DNA of 64,000 nt, from positions 190,091 to 254,090 of the forward strand of contig NZ_KE340376.1 in NCBI RefSeq assembly GCF_000413935.1, in the 5' to 3' direction. The position numbers and the translations under genes were made by a program. Within the stretch, counting starts at the first letter, position 1; the number at the start of each line of letters is the position of its first letter. This document shows, one piece after another, positions 31,233 to 40,192 of the stretch. Below the pieces are notes generated by a model. That model ran no database searches. It had not been told where the DNA came from and saw only the letters and a list, made by a program, of their open reading frames with translations. Source of the DNA: Acinetobacter colistiniresistens. GTDB taxonomy: Bacteria > Pseudomonadota > Gammaproteobacteria > Pseudomonadales > Moraxellaceae.

Positions 31233-32330
31233 CTACTTATCTCTCGCAGCTTGGATCAGTTTTGCTGCATTGTTCCCTGTCACCTGCCAAGTGAGACAAC
31301 GCACACTGCCGCCCATTGGACAAACACTTTCCGCATTCACAGGAATGATTTTCTTACTGGTATTTTGCTGGATGATCGTAAGTGCTTTTTGGTCATGTGG
31401 CATATTAAAGGTTGGCACATAAATATTATTATGCGTGACTGTGGCATTTAAGTTCACTCCACAGGCCGATTCAAAACCTTCCCACTGACCTTTCGGATTG
31501 GTCTTATATTCAACAGGCACTTCCACAATTTTTGCAGTTGGAAAAGAAGCTTTTAACTCCTTCATTACTGTTGTTCTAAATGATGGCGTTTTTGAATAGT
31601 CATTCACAAGCAAGGTATTTTTATCCACCCAACTGACCATACCATCTGAATGTGCCAGCACTTCTTCATCAGGTTCCAGAATCGCAACTTCAGTTGCACC
31701 CAGCGTGGCTTTTAACTCTTGTTTGGCCTCGTTATAGCTAAGCTCATTATCTTCCATAAAACGTGTGGTAGTAATGATACGACCCGCATAGTCATCAACC
31801 AGATTACCTCCATCAATCATCAAATCAGTTTTGGCTCTTTGAATGTGATAACGATCAGCAAACTGACTAAAACTTTTTTGCACATCTTTACTTTGTTTCT
31901 TGGTCATCGAGGCCCAAGTATAGGTAAATTGCACGGGCTGCATTGGATTAACCGTAGTGAAGTCGCGCATCCAAATATCACGGACATCATCCATCAGTAA
32001 AATATCTTCAGGCACTTTGCCTGTGAAATACGGCTTAGTGTCTTTATCGACCACAATCACCACATTGTCATTGCCCAAAATCGATTTTGCATAATCAATC
32101 TGGAAATCGACAATCCGTTGAAACGCAGATTTGTAATAAGGATCGTGCACAGAAGGTGCAGACAATACCAACAACATTTTATCATCAGCAACTTGATTGG
32201 AATAAGTTTGACTCATCTTGTTTTTACCCTGCTTTGCTGTGCTGTTTTCAACATCCCGTCCAGATGTATCGCATCCAAAAAGTGATAAGATCAATGCCAT
32301 CGCTGCATAGTGACGCTTGGTTTTTATCAT
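31233..32330 (-). CDS. Lipoprotein of the agmatine deiminase / peptidyl-arginine deiminase family
   Basis: Start ATG 32330 gives MIKTKRHYAAMALILSLFGC, a lipoprotein signal with a slightly unusual lipobox (L-F-G-C), so the mature protein should be a lipid-anchored envelope protein. The catalytic part matches the Porphyromonas-type PAD/agmatine deiminase fold: 'DDVRDIWMRDFTTVNP' (Asp/Trp/Arg binding site, about 119-134), 'DGGNLV' (about 189), 'AHSDGMVSWVD' (His), and the nucleophilic cysteine in 'GGSVRCLTWQ' near the C-terminus. Family members hydrolyse guanidino groups of agmatine or peptidyl-arginine to ureido groups. An exported form suggests an external substrate. Start choice is uncertain because no strong ribosome binding site is seen (an ATG at 32363 is possible). 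Confidence 0.78.
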   Translation of the reverse strand: MIKTKRHYAAMALILSLFGCDTSGRDVENSTAKQGKNKMSQTYSNQVADDKMLLVLSAPSVHDPYYKSAFQRIVDFQIDYAKSILGNDNVVIVVDKDTKPYFTGKVPEDILLMDDVRDIWMRDFTTVNPMQPVQFTYTWASMTKKQSKDVQKSFSQFADRYHIQRAKTDLMIDGGNLVDDYAGRIITTTRFMEDNELSYNEAKQELKATLGATEVAILEPDEEVLAHSDGMVSWVDKNTLLVNDYSKTPSFRTTVMKELKASFPTAKIVEVPVEYKTNPKGQWEGFESACGVNLNATVTHNNIYVPTFNMPHDQKALTIIQQNTSKKIIPVNAESVCPMGGSVRCLTWQVTGNNAAKLIQAARDK

Positions 32331-32546
32331 GTGCTTTCGCTCATCATTTCTATCTCTCATTTCAAGCACTAGTCTAATCGAAGACACTATCAAACATATC
32401 AAAAGACACCAAAATTAACGATTGTCTGAATTTCTCATCCCATTGGCGAAAAACATCAAACTTGTCAATGTTTATCATCATTGCACTGACACTTAAATTG
32501 AGTACACTCGATAAACAACAATTTTAAGGTGATACAAGGAAAAGCT

Positions 32547-33752
32547 ATGAGCGAGGCCTACATTATTGATGCCATTCGCACGCCACGCGGAAAAGGAAAA
32601 AAAGATGGCTCACTGCATGAAGTCAAACCTATTACTTTACTCACATCCTTATTGAATGAATTACAACAACGCCACCAACTGGATACCTCAAAAGTCGATG
32701 ACATCGTTTTAGGTTGTGTCACGCCGATCGCCGATCAAGGGGGCGATATTGCCAAAACCGCTGCGATTGCCGCAGGGTGGAATGATGATGTGGCCGGCGT
32801 ACAAATCAACCGTTTCTGCGCATCTGGTTTGGAAGCCGTCAATTTGGCAGCACAAAAAGTCCGCTCAGGTTGGGAAGATGTCGTGGTTGCTGGCGGTGTG
32901 GAATCGATGTCACGTATCCCAATGGGTTCTGATGGTGGTCCTTGGGCACTTGATCCTGAAACCAACTTAAAATCGTCTTTTGTACCACAAGGCGTTGGTG
33001 CAGACCTCATTGCCACCTTAGATGGTTATAGCCGTGAAGATGTAGACGCTTTTGCCGTCGGTTCGCAGCAAAAAGCGGCTGCGGCTCAAGCCAAAGGCTA
33101 CTTCGATAAATCTGTGGTGCCTGTTAAAGATCATTCAGGTGTGCTGATCTTAGAAAAAGATGAATTTATTAAAGGCAATACCACGGTTGAAGGCTTGGCA
33201 AAACTCAATGCCAGCTTTGAAATGATGGGACAAATGGGCTTTGATTCAGTTGCCTTACAGAAGTATCCTGAAGCACAAAAAATTAACCATGTGCATCATG
33301 CAGGTAACTCCTCAGGCATCGTTGATGGTGCTGCGGTGGTGTTATTGGCTTCTGAAAAAGCCGTCAAAGAACAAGGTTTAAAACCACGTGCCAAAGTACT
33401 GGCAACGGCCTTGGTGGGTACAGACCCAACCATCATGCTGACAGGTCCTGCCCCTGCTGCACGTAAAGCTTTGGCCAAAGCAGGCTTAAGCATTGATGAC
33501 ATCGATCTGTTTGAAGTCAACGAAGCCTTTGCAGCAGTCGTAATGCGCTTTATCAATGAACTCAAGGTTCCAGCCGAGAAAGTCAATGTCAATGGCGGTG
33601 CTATTGCCATGGGTCATCCATTGGGTGCGACTGGTGCGATGATTTTAGGCACTTTGCTGGATGAGTTAGAGCGTCAAGGTAAAAAACGTGGCTTGGCTAC
33701 ATTGTGTGTCGGTGGTGGAATGGGGATTGCCACCATTATTGAGTTGGTGTGA
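32547..33752 (+). CDS. Acyl-CoA thiolase (beta-oxidation type)
   Basis: A 401-residue thiolase from ATG 32547 (AAGGAAA upstream). The nucleophilic cysteine is in '[12 protein letters not shown]' (about 92), and the C-terminal motifs are 'NEAFAAVV', '[18 protein letters not shown]' and '[13 protein letters not shown]'. Compared with the AtoB paralogue at 18966 it has an insertion region '[15 protein letters not shown]' and a shorter middle, features of FadA/FadI-like thiolases paired with multifunctional enzymes. The partner gene starts ten bases downstream, so the pair is an operon catalysing the last three steps of fatty acid beta-oxidation. Confidence 0.9.
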   Translation: MSEAYIIDAIRTPRGKGKKDGSLHEVKPITLLTSLLNELQQRHQLDTSKVDDIVLGCVTPIADQGGDIAKTAAIAAGWNDDVAGVQINRFCASGLEAVNLAAQKVRSGWEDVVVAGGVESMSRIPMGSDGGPWALDPETNLKSSFVPQGVGADLIATLDGYSREDVDAFAVGSQQKAAAAQAKGYFDKSVVPVKDHSGVLILEKDEFIKGNTTVEGLAKLNASFEMMGQMGFDSVALQKYPEAQKINHVHHAGNSSGIVDGAAVVLLASEKAVKEQGLKPRAKVLATALVGTDPTIMLTGPAPAARKALAKAGLSIDDIDLFEVNEAFAAVVMRFINELKVPAEKVNVNGGAIAMGHPLGATGAMILGTLLDELERQGKKRGLATLCVGGGMGIATIIELV

Positions 33753-33762
33753 GGAGAACAAC

Positions 33763-35898
33763 ATGAGCGCTATTAAATACGAAAAAAACGCGGACAATAT
33801 TGTAATTCTTACTCTTGATTCATCGGGTCAATCTGCCAATACCATGAATGCAGAATTCCGTGATTCACTCAATGACGTCAGCCAAAAGCTTAAAACAGAA
33901 ACCGATCTAAAAGGCATTATTTTCCGTTCTGCCAAGAAAACCTTCTTTGCAGGCGGCGACTTGGATGAATTGATTCAAGTACAACCTGAACATGCTACTG
34001 AATTCTTCAAAATGATTGAAGAGCTCAAAGGTGACTTACGTGCGATTGAAACTTTAGGTGTGCCTGTTGTTGCTGCATTAAATGGTACGGCACTGGGTGG
34101 TGGTTGGGAAATCGCATTAGGCTGTCATTACCGTATTGCCATCAATGATCCAAAAACCAAATTTGGTTTGCCTGAAGTGACCTTAGGTTTACTGCCAGGC
34201 GGTGGCGGTATCGTGCGTATGGTGCGTTTGTTGGGCTTACAAAATGCATTTCCATTCTTGATGGAAGGTAAGCAGTTTGGCGTGGATAAAGCGAAATCAC
34301 TGGGTCTGGTACATGACACTGCTGAAAATGAGCAAGAGCTATTGGACAAAGCCATTGCTTGGGTCAAAGCCAATCCGAAATCGCAACAACCTTTTGATGT
34401 GAAAGGCTACAAAATTCCAGGGGGCGATCCGAAAACGCCTGCGGTTGCACAAGTGCTTGCGATTGCCCCTGCAATGCTGCGTGACAAAACCAAAGGTTGC
34501 TATCCTGCGCCTGAAGCAATCATGGCGGCTGCGGTTGAAGGTGCGCAAGTAGATGTTGACACCGCTTTACGGATCGAATCACGTTACTTTACTCAACTCA
34601 CAGTCGGTCAGATTTCTAAAAATATGATCGGTACTTTCTGGCATGGTCTGAATGCAATCAAATCAGGCGCAAGCCGCCCTGCTGAAGTTGCAAAATGGCA
34701 AGCGACCAAAGTCGGTGTGTTAGGTGCAGGGATGATGGGCGCAGGTATTGCCTATTCAACCGCAATCAAAGGCATCCCTGTGATCCTGAAAGATGTCTCT
34801 GTTGAAAATGCAGAGAAAGGTAAAGCGTACTCGCAAAAACTTCTCGATAAGCGTGTTTCTCAAGGTCGTATGACCGCAGAAAAACGTGACCAAGTCTTAG
34901 CACTGATTACAGCAACAGCTGATGCAGCTGACTTGCAAGGTTGTGACTTAATCATCGAAGCGGTGTTTGAAAATCAGGAACTGAAAGCCAAAGTGACCCA
35001 AGAAGCTGAGCAATATTTGGCAGAAGGTGGAATCTTTGCATCGAATACCTCTACCCTGCCCATCACAGGTTTGGCGACGGCGAGTAAAGATGCTCAAAAG
35101 TTCATTGGATTACATTTCTTTAGTCCAGTCGATAAAATGCAACTGGTTGAAATTATCAAAGGTAAACAGACCTCTGCCGAAACTTTGGCGAAGGCTTATG
35201 ACTTTGTTCAGCAAATTGCCAAAACTCCAATTGTTGTGAATGACAGCCGTGGCTTCTTTACCAGTCGCGTGTTTGGTACTTTTATCCAAGAAGGGATGCG
35301 TTTACTCGCAGAAGGTGTACACCCAGCGAAGATTGAAATGGCAGCATTGAAAGCAGGTATGCCGGTTGGTCCACTGGCGATTCAGGATGAAGTCTCTCTA
35401 ACCTTGACTGAACATGTTGCAGCAGAAACCCGTAAAGCCCTGCAAGCGGAAGGCAAAGATTTACCGAAAACCCCGGTGGACGAAGTCGTTCATACCATGA
35501 TTCACGAGCTAAACCGTAAAGGCAAAGCGGCAGGTGCAGGTTTCTATGACTATCCTGAAAATGGAAAAAAACATTTATGGAATGGGCTTAGTCGCTGGCA
35601 GAAAGACAACAACATTTCTGAACAAGACATGATTGACCGTTTCCTGTTTGTACAGGCACTGGATACGTTACGTTGCTATGAAGAAGGCGTATTAGAATCT
35701 GTGATTGATGCCAATGTCGGTTCGATTTTTGGAATTGGCTTTGCCCCTTGGACAGGTGGTGCGATTCAATTCCTGAATCAAAATGGCATTGAAAAATCAT
35801 TGCAGCGTGCCGAGCAACTGGCTACTCAATATGGTGAACGTTTCACGCCACCAAAGTTATTGAGAGAAAAAGCACAGCAAAAGGCTGTGATTCAATAA
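33763..35898 (+). CDS. Multifunctional enoyl-CoA hydratase / 3-hydroxyacyl-CoA dehydrogenase
   Basis: Start ATG 33763 follows GGAG at short spacing, ten bases after the thiolase stop; an upstream ATG inside the thiolase is not used. The 711 residues fall into an N-terminal crotonase domain ('SAKKTFFAGGDLDEL' oxyanion loop near 55; 'GTALGGGWEIALGCHYRIA' near 110; 'FGLPEVTLGLLPGGGG' near 132), an NAD-binding Rossmann domain ('KVGVLGAGMMGAGIAY', near 318) and two HCDH C-terminal domains ('HFFSPVDKMQLVEII', 'RGFFTSRVF', 'AGFYDYPENGKK'). It hydrates enoyl-CoA and oxidises the 3-hydroxyacyl-CoA. It is a FadB/FadJ homologue; the gene order (thiolase first) is unlike E. coli fadBA. A terminator follows. 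Confidence 0.92.
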   Translation: MSAIKYEKNADNIVILTLDSSGQSANTMNAEFRDSLNDVSQKLKTETDLKGIIFRSAKKTFFAGGDLDELIQVQPEHATEFFKMIEELKGDLRAIETLGVPVVAALNGTALGGGWEIALGCHYRIAINDPKTKFGLPEVTLGLLPGGGGIVRMVRLLGLQNAFPFLMEGKQFGVDKAKSLGLVHDTAENEQELLDKAIAWVKANPKSQQPFDVKGYKIPGGDPKTPAVAQVLAIAPAMLRDKTKGCYPAPEAIMAAAVEGAQVDVDTALRIESRYFTQLTVGQISKNMIGTFWHGLNAIKSGASRPAEVAKWQATKVGVLGAGMMGAGIAYSTAIKGIPVILKDVSVENAEKGKAYSQKLLDKRVSQGRMTAEKRDQVLALITATADAADLQGCDLIIEAVFENQELKAKVTQEAEQYLAEGGIFASNTSTLPITGLATASKDAQKFIGLHFFSPVDKMQLVEIIKGKQTSAETLAKAYDFVQQIAKTPIVVNDSRGFFTSRVFGTFIQEGMRLLAEGVHPAKIEMAALKAGMPVGPLAIQDEVSLTLTEHVAAETRKALQAEGKDLPKTPVDEVVHTMIHELNRKGKAAGAGFYDYPENGKKHLWNGLSRWQKDNNISEQDMIDRFLFVQALDTLRCYEEGVLESVIDANVGSIFGIGFAPWTGGAIQFLNQNGIEKSLQRAEQLATQYGERFTPPKLLREKAQQKAVIQ

Positions 35899-35921
35899 TC
35901 TCGATTGAGCCAAGCCGATTA

Positions 35922-35960
35922 AGGCCCGTATGGAACTCCTTGTCTGTACGGGCTTTTTTA
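35922..35960 (+). terminator. Terminator of the beta-oxidation operon
   Basis: GCCCGTA (35924-35930) / TACGGGC (35947-35953) with a 16-base loop followed by six T residues, 25 bases after the stop. Confidence 0.8.
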
Positions 35961-36064
35961 TAGGTTCGACAAAATCACAGCAAAACATCTGAGTAATGCA
36001 TCACAATTTATGCTATAACTTTAGCAATTCTGCTTTATTTTTTTGCATCATTTGGAAATTTCTT

Positions 36065-36289
36065 ATGTCTGAAAAACTCTGCCCAGAAACTTCGCCTTGG
36101 GGCTGGAAAGCATTAATTATCACCACAATTCTTAGTTTTTTGTTTATGGTGATTTTCTACTTGGCTATTAACAATGAACCAGATTATATGCCAATGAACC
36201 AGAAGAAAGCGGCAACCCCTGCTGAAATGTCACAATCCTCAATGTCGACAGAAACTGGCTCAACTGAAGCACATCAACACAATCACTAA
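36065..36289 (+). CDS. Small single-helix membrane protein, copy 1 of a paralogous pair
   Basis: ATG 36065 is preceded by TTTGGAAATTTCTT, almost the same leader as its paralogue at 37417. The 74-residue product has a short cytoplasmic start (MSEKLCPETSPWGWKA), one strong helix (LIITTILSFLFMVIFYLAI), a conserved 'E-P-D-Y-M-P' just after it and a polar, Gln/Ser/His-rich tail. The motif F-Y-L-A-x-x-x-E-P-x-Y-M-P is shared with copy 2. No known family is recognised. It flanks the patatin-like gene on one side, with copy 2 on the other. Confidence 0.72.
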   Translation: MSEKLCPETSPWGWKALIITTILSFLFMVIFYLAINNEPDYMPMNQKKAATPAEMSQSSMSTETGSTEAHQHNH

Positions 36290-36355
36290 AGTGTTATTGT
36301 CGAATATGATAAATCCGTGTAAAACATGGGTTTATCATGGTACTCGAGATTTTCA

Positions 36356-37210
36356 ATGCTTCAACAAAATCGTCAGGCACTGGTCGTTGAAGGCGGTGGC
36401 ATGCGTGGCGCATTCACCAGTGGTGTCTTAGATGCATTTTTACAGCAACAATTTAACCCTTTTGATCTCTGCGTTGGTGTCTCTTCAGGTTCGACCAATG
36501 TCGCCAATTATCTTGCTGCACAGCAAGGCCGTACGCTAAATCTCTACCTCGACCACTCGCTTCGTTCTGAATTTATCCAATATGGTCGCTTTTTCAAAGG
36601 TGGTGACTTACTGGATTTAAAATGGATGTGGGACATCGTTGAAAAAGAACATCCGCTCAATCAAGCCCATCTATTTGCCAATCATCCTGAATTTTATATG
36701 GTGCTGACCCATGCCATTAGCGGCGAAGCCACCTATATCAAAGCCTCAAAAGACAACATTCTTGATGGCTTAAGAGCCTCGAGCTCGATTCCAGTATTAA
36801 CACGTCAAGCCGTTGAAGTGTTTGGTGAGCCCTACTTTGATGGGGGTGTTGCCGATGCCTTGCCCGTACATTGGGCAGCGCAACAGCAAGATGTCTCTAA
36901 ACTCATGGTACTCAGAACTCGCCCCAAAAATTATTATAAGGCCAGCAGTAAAGGTGACCAATTGCTTGCCAAATACCTGTTTAAGCAGCAACGCGGTTTT
37001 GCACATAGTCTTTTGACTCGCACCCAACGTTATAACGATGCTGTCGAATTTACCCGCTCAACCTCTGATCAGAAAATTCTAGAAGTGTGTCCCCCTGATT
37101 TAAAAAACATGGCAGGTCGTCTTTCCAAGGATAAGACCAAAATTCGCTATAGTTATGATGTCGGTCTGGAAACAGGCTTTAAGGCGATTGAAGACTGGAA
37201 CACACTTTAA
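36356..37210 (+). CDS. Patatin-like phospholipase (YjjU/RssA type)
   Basis: The protein is a patatin with oxyanion loop G-G-G-M-R-G-A-F, nucleophile motif G-V-S-S-G-S and catalytic Asp in 'FDGGVADALPV'. It resembles recalled E. coli YjjU along its length, including 'NPFDL', 'GGDLLDLKW' and 'RASSSIPV'. Such enzymes hydrolyse acyl ester bonds of lipids in the cytoplasm. Start ATG 36356 (284 residues) is preferred; an ATG at 36326 would add ten residues but lies in the 3' arm of a GATAAA...TTTATC hairpin (36308-36336) and has no ribosome binding site. It sits between two paralogous small membrane proteins. Confidence 0.85.
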   Translation: MLQQNRQALVVEGGGMRGAFTSGVLDAFLQQQFNPFDLCVGVSSGSTNVANYLAAQQGRTLNLYLDHSLRSEFIQYGRFFKGGDLLDLKWMWDIVEKEHPLNQAHLFANHPEFYMVLTHAISGEATYIKASKDNILDGLRASSSIPVLTRQAVEVFGEPYFDGGVADALPVHWAAQQQDVSKLMVLRTRPKNYYKASSKGDQLLAKYLFKQQRGFAHSLLTRTQRYNDAVEFTRSTSDQKILEVCPPDLKNMAGRLSKDKTKIRYSYDVGLETGFKAIEDWNTL

Positions 37211-37416
37211 TCATCTCTAGATCAAGTCAACAACACTTTGAATGGCCACACATCATGCTGATGCTAAAAATGATGAGATGACAGAAATCTCATCCGTGCA
37301 CACCATTCAAAGTGTTGACTCACTCAACACAATCAAGAAGTGTATATTTCCACTTGGCAAATCAGCCGCAAAAGGCGCAAAATCTAGTTTTGTTTTTGTT
37401 ATTTTTGGAATTTATT

Positions 37417-37650
37417 ATGAATAACCAACCATCCCCAAAAAAAGATTCAAATGAAGAAACAGTATTGGGATGGAAATTTGTCATCATTGTCGGGGTACTC
37501 AGTACCATCTTTTTAAGCTTTTTCTATTTGGCCATGACCCAAGAGCCTAATTATATGCCAGGCGCACAACGTAAGGCACAACAGCAAAAAGAGCTTGCTC
37601 AGGAAGCGGCGCCTGCAAGCTCAGAAGTGGCAGCACAATCTAAGCAGTAG
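37417..37650 (+). CDS. Small single-helix membrane protein, copy 2 of a paralogous pair
   Basis: ATG 37417 follows TTTTTGGAATTTATT, resembling the leader of copy 1. The 77-residue product has a polar start, one helix (FVIIVGVLSTIFLSFFYLAM), the conserved E-P-N-Y-M-P and an Ala/Gln/Glu-rich tail. In-frame upstream sequence exists back to 37312, but lacks a ribosome binding site. Like copy 1 it belongs to no family I recognise. Both may anchor or modulate a membrane process, possibly with the patatin; that is inference from position. Confidence 0.72.
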   Translation: MNNQPSPKKDSNEETVLGWKFVIIVGVLSTIFLSFFYLAMTQEPNYMPGAQRKAQQQKELAQEAAPASSEVAAQSKQ

Positions 37651-37683
37651 TCAGTAAAATCGATGGATGCCAATCTTCGGGAG

Positions 37684-38112
37684 TCAAACCTGTCCTGTGA
37701 TTGGCATGACCATCTCAATATGTGGAATACCACATTCATCATACTCATCTCCTTTCACAGTAAAACCAAGCTGCTGATAAAATGACATTGCATGCACCTG
37801 CGAAGACAGATGCAAAAAAGCACGACCCTGCTGCTGCGCATAGGCAATAATATCAAGCATGATCCTTTGTCCAAGACCTTGTCCACGATAGGTTTTCAGT
37901 ACGGCAACCCGCCCAACACTGTTATTGGGCAATACCCGTGCTGTTGCAATCGGCTGCTCTTGGTCATAAATAACAAAATGCTGTGAAATTGCGTCCTGAT
38001 CATCCCATTCATCAACGTCAGGAATTCCCTGCTCTTCAATAAAAACCAATGCCCGAATCAATTTTGCATCATGCTGTAATTGATCCCAACTTCCCTGTTT
38101 AACTTTATACAT
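37684..38112 (-). CDS. GNAT acetyltransferase, ElaA-like
   Basis: Start ATG 38112 follows AGAAG; an ATG at 38136 would overlap the upstream gene and adds nothing family-like. The 142-residue protein has the ElaA pattern 'IRALVFIEEQGIPDVDEWDDQD' (about residues 20-41, here quoted in part), 'GRVAVLKTYRGQGLGQRIM' as the acetyl-CoA loop (R-G-Q-G-L-G), and 'FYQQLGFTVKGDEYDECGIPHIEM', the closing motif of the ElaA/YjcF group. The substrate is unknown. It is 17 bases downstream of the methyltransferase gene on the same strand. Confidence 0.87.
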   Translation of the reverse strand: MYKVKQGSWDQLQHDAKLIRALVFIEEQGIPDVDEWDDQDAISQHFVIYDQEQPIATARVLPNNSVGRVAVLKTYRGQGLGQRIMLDIIAYAQQQGRAFLHLSSQVHAMSFYQQLGFTVKGDEYDECGIPHIEMVMPITGQV

Positions 38113-38129
38113 GTTCTTCTCAGACTTGA

Positions 38130-39344
38130 TTAACACTTACAACCAATATTCTCGATTGGCATTTGATCCTGTAATAATAATTCCAGACTTTGTTTTTCAA
38201 TCCCATACATGGCTTTTAAAGCTTGGATTTGCTGCATGATTTTTGGATCAGGCTGTTGCAGATCTTTACGTTTGGTCGCCAAAATCATTTTATTCTTACT
38301 GGTATGCTCCAAAGACACAAACTCGAATACCTTGGTTTCATAGCCATAGGCTTTTAGCAATAAAGCGCGCAAAGTATCGGTCAGCATTTCAGCCTGTTGC
38401 CCTGCATGAATGCCAAATTGTAGCATCGGCTGTAATACTTCTGGACTGCGTAATTGTGGACGCAGTTCCTTATGGCAACACGGCGCACACATAATCATCG
38501 ACGCATTCAGACGAATACCGGTATGAATGGCAAAGTCAGTGGCAATATCACAAGCATGTAAGGCGATCATCACATCCAGTTTTTCAGGTTGATAACTCCG
38601 CACATCCCCTTCAAAAAAATCAAGATGGTTAAAATCGACTTGATCAACTACATTCTTGCAAAACTCAACCAAGTTTGAACGTAGCTCAACGCCCGTGATT
38701 AACGGTGTTTTCTGTTGCGCTTGCAGATAATCATATAAGGCAAAGGTCAAATAGCCCTTACCTGAACCAAAATCGACAATATTCAACTCTTGCTGAGCGG
38801 CATCAATCTGCTCATAGGCATGTGAAAAGATTTCAATAAATTTATTAATCTGTTTCCACTTACGCGCCATGCTTGGAACGATTTGCCCTTTTTCATCGGT
38901 AATCCCCAAATGTTTTAAAAATGGGCTTTGTTGTTGCACATAACGTTGCTTTTCACGATCATGCTGCTGTTCAACTTTGATGGTTGACGCTTGTTTTTTC
39001 TGAGTATTCAACATGGCTTTCTTTTTATTTTTCTTGAGTTGAATATCTTGATCAGAAGTGAATAAATTGGCTTGCTTAGACAGGTTCAATAGCTCAGCAA
39101 TTTTTTCTAAACCTTCATCAATCGCATAGTTTTTGGTCATGTCTTGTGTGGTGTAATGATATAAGCAAGACAAGGCGGCCTGCCCCTGTAGTTCAATCAC
39201 ACGGAAAGTCATCTTTTCTAATTGCGCCATTTCGCCTTTGTACTGACTCAAAATCAGACGATCAAAGCTTTTATTTTCAATAGATTGCTGGATATCCAAG
39301 AAAAACTGCTGTTCTTGTTCAAAAGAAAATTTCGGCGCAAACAT
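38130..39344 (-). CDS. SAM-dependent methyltransferase (METTL25/DUF-type, class I)
   Basis: A 404-residue protein. The N-terminal half is helical and Lys/Gln-rich (about 1-150, with a possible coiled coil and a basic 'KKNKKKAMLNTQKKQ' stretch). The C-terminal half is a Rossmann methyltransferase with motif I 'NIVDFGSGKGYLTFALYDYL' (about 188-207), acidic 'GVELRSNLVEFC', 'MIALHACDIATD' and a cysteine/histidine motif 'CAPCCHKEL'. The 'DFGSGKGYLTFAL' and 'HACD' pair places it in the Methyltransf_32 group. Possible RNA binding by the basic N-terminus is inference; the methyl acceptor is unknown. Confidence 0.82.
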   Translation of the reverse strand: MFAPKFSFEQEQQFFLDIQQSIENKSFDRLILSQYKGEMAQLEKMTFRVIELQGQAALSCLYHYTTQDMTKNYAIDEGLEKIAELLNLSKQANLFTSDQDIQLKKNKKKAMLNTQKKQASTIKVEQQHDREKQRYVQQQSPFLKHLGITDEKGQIVPSMARKWKQINKFIEIFSHAYEQIDAAQQELNIVDFGSGKGYLTFALYDYLQAQQKTPLITGVELRSNLVEFCKNVVDQVDFNHLDFFEGDVRSYQPEKLDVMIALHACDIATDFAIHTGIRLNASMIMCAPCCHKELRPQLRSPEVLQPMLQFGIHAGQQAEMLTDTLRALLLKAYGYETKVFEFVSLEHTSKNKMILATKRKDLQQPDPKIMQQIQALKAMYGIEKQSLELLLQDQMPIENIGCKC

Positions 39345-39427
39345 AATGAAAACCTGACAAATAGAAACTAAATTTTAAAGCGTCTTACTTTAAAAGGGAA
39401 ATTGCATTACGATACAGTTGTATTTTT

Positions 39428-40087
39428 ATGCAACCAGATCGCTTGATGAACACAAACACATTGCTGGACTATGACCCCAAAGAAGAACTGATTAATGCCT
39501 ATAGTCATGGGGCTGGCGCAGTATTGGCTTTAATTGCCTCAATCTTTTTGATCATCAAAGGCTATGGCCTGCCTTTGGGACAATGGATCAGTTTATGGGT
39601 CTATGGCTTTAGTCTGGTACTGTTACTAAGTAGTTCCATGCTGTATCACTTTGCCCAAGACGAACGCAAACGCTATTGGTATAAGAAACTGGATCATACC
39701 GCGATTTACTATCTGATTGCAGGCACCTATACCCCTTTTCTCAGTATCGCCATTCCGACTGCCAAAGCACATTATTTACTGATTGCCTTATGGACCATTG
39801 CCCTGATCGGGACACTGTTCAAACTGGTGTTCATTCATCGCTTCCAAAAGCTTTCTTTAGCCGCCTATTTAGTCATGGGATGGCTCGCTGTTCTAGTCAT
39901 GGATGATATGCAACGTTACCTGTCTAAAGAAGCGGTACAACTGCTCATCGCTGGGGGATTGGCTTATACCATCGGCACATTGTTTTATGCCTTAAAAAAG
40001 GTAAGATATACCCACGCAATTTGGCATGTTTTTGTGCTATTAGGGGCAGGATTACACTTTTTGGCAATCTATTGTTATGTATTATAA
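39428..40087 (+). CDS. trhA: TrhA/hemolysin III family membrane protein
   Basis: A 219-residue, seven-helix protein of the PAQR/hemolysin III class. Diagnostic positions are 'EELINAYSHGAGAVL' (His, first helix), 'SSSMLYHFA' with S-x-x-x-H, 'KLDHTAIYYLIAGTYTPF' with the D-H pair, and 'HAIWHVFVLLGAGLHF' in the last helix, together the metal-binding His/Asp set. E. coli TrhA (YqfA) is linked to membrane energetics; haemolytic function is not implied. The second ATG at 39446 is an alternative start; neither has a clear ribosome binding site. Confidence 0.85.
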   Translation: MQPDRLMNTNTLLDYDPKEELINAYSHGAGAVLALIASIFLIIKGYGLPLGQWISLWVYGFSLVLLLSSSMLYHFAQDERKRYWYKKLDHTAIYYLIAGTYTPFLSIAIPTAKAHYLLIALWTIALIGTLFKLVFIHRFQKLSLAAYLVMGWLAVLVMDDMQRYLSKEAVQLLIAGGLAYTIGTLFYALKKVRYTHAIWHVFVLLGAGLHFLAIYCYVL

Positions 40088-40192
40088 GTCCATATATAGC
40101 ATTAAGTTTTCGAAGTAAAACTGCACATTCAAAAGGAATTTTTCAAGACAGTCATTATTCTGTTTCTTGAATGAATAACATGAAGGTCTTGT

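Noticed and set aside
36326..36355. Upstream ATG as start of the patatin-like gene
   Set aside because: It lies in the arm of a hairpin, lacks a ribosome binding site, and the added residues are not needed by the family; still possible.
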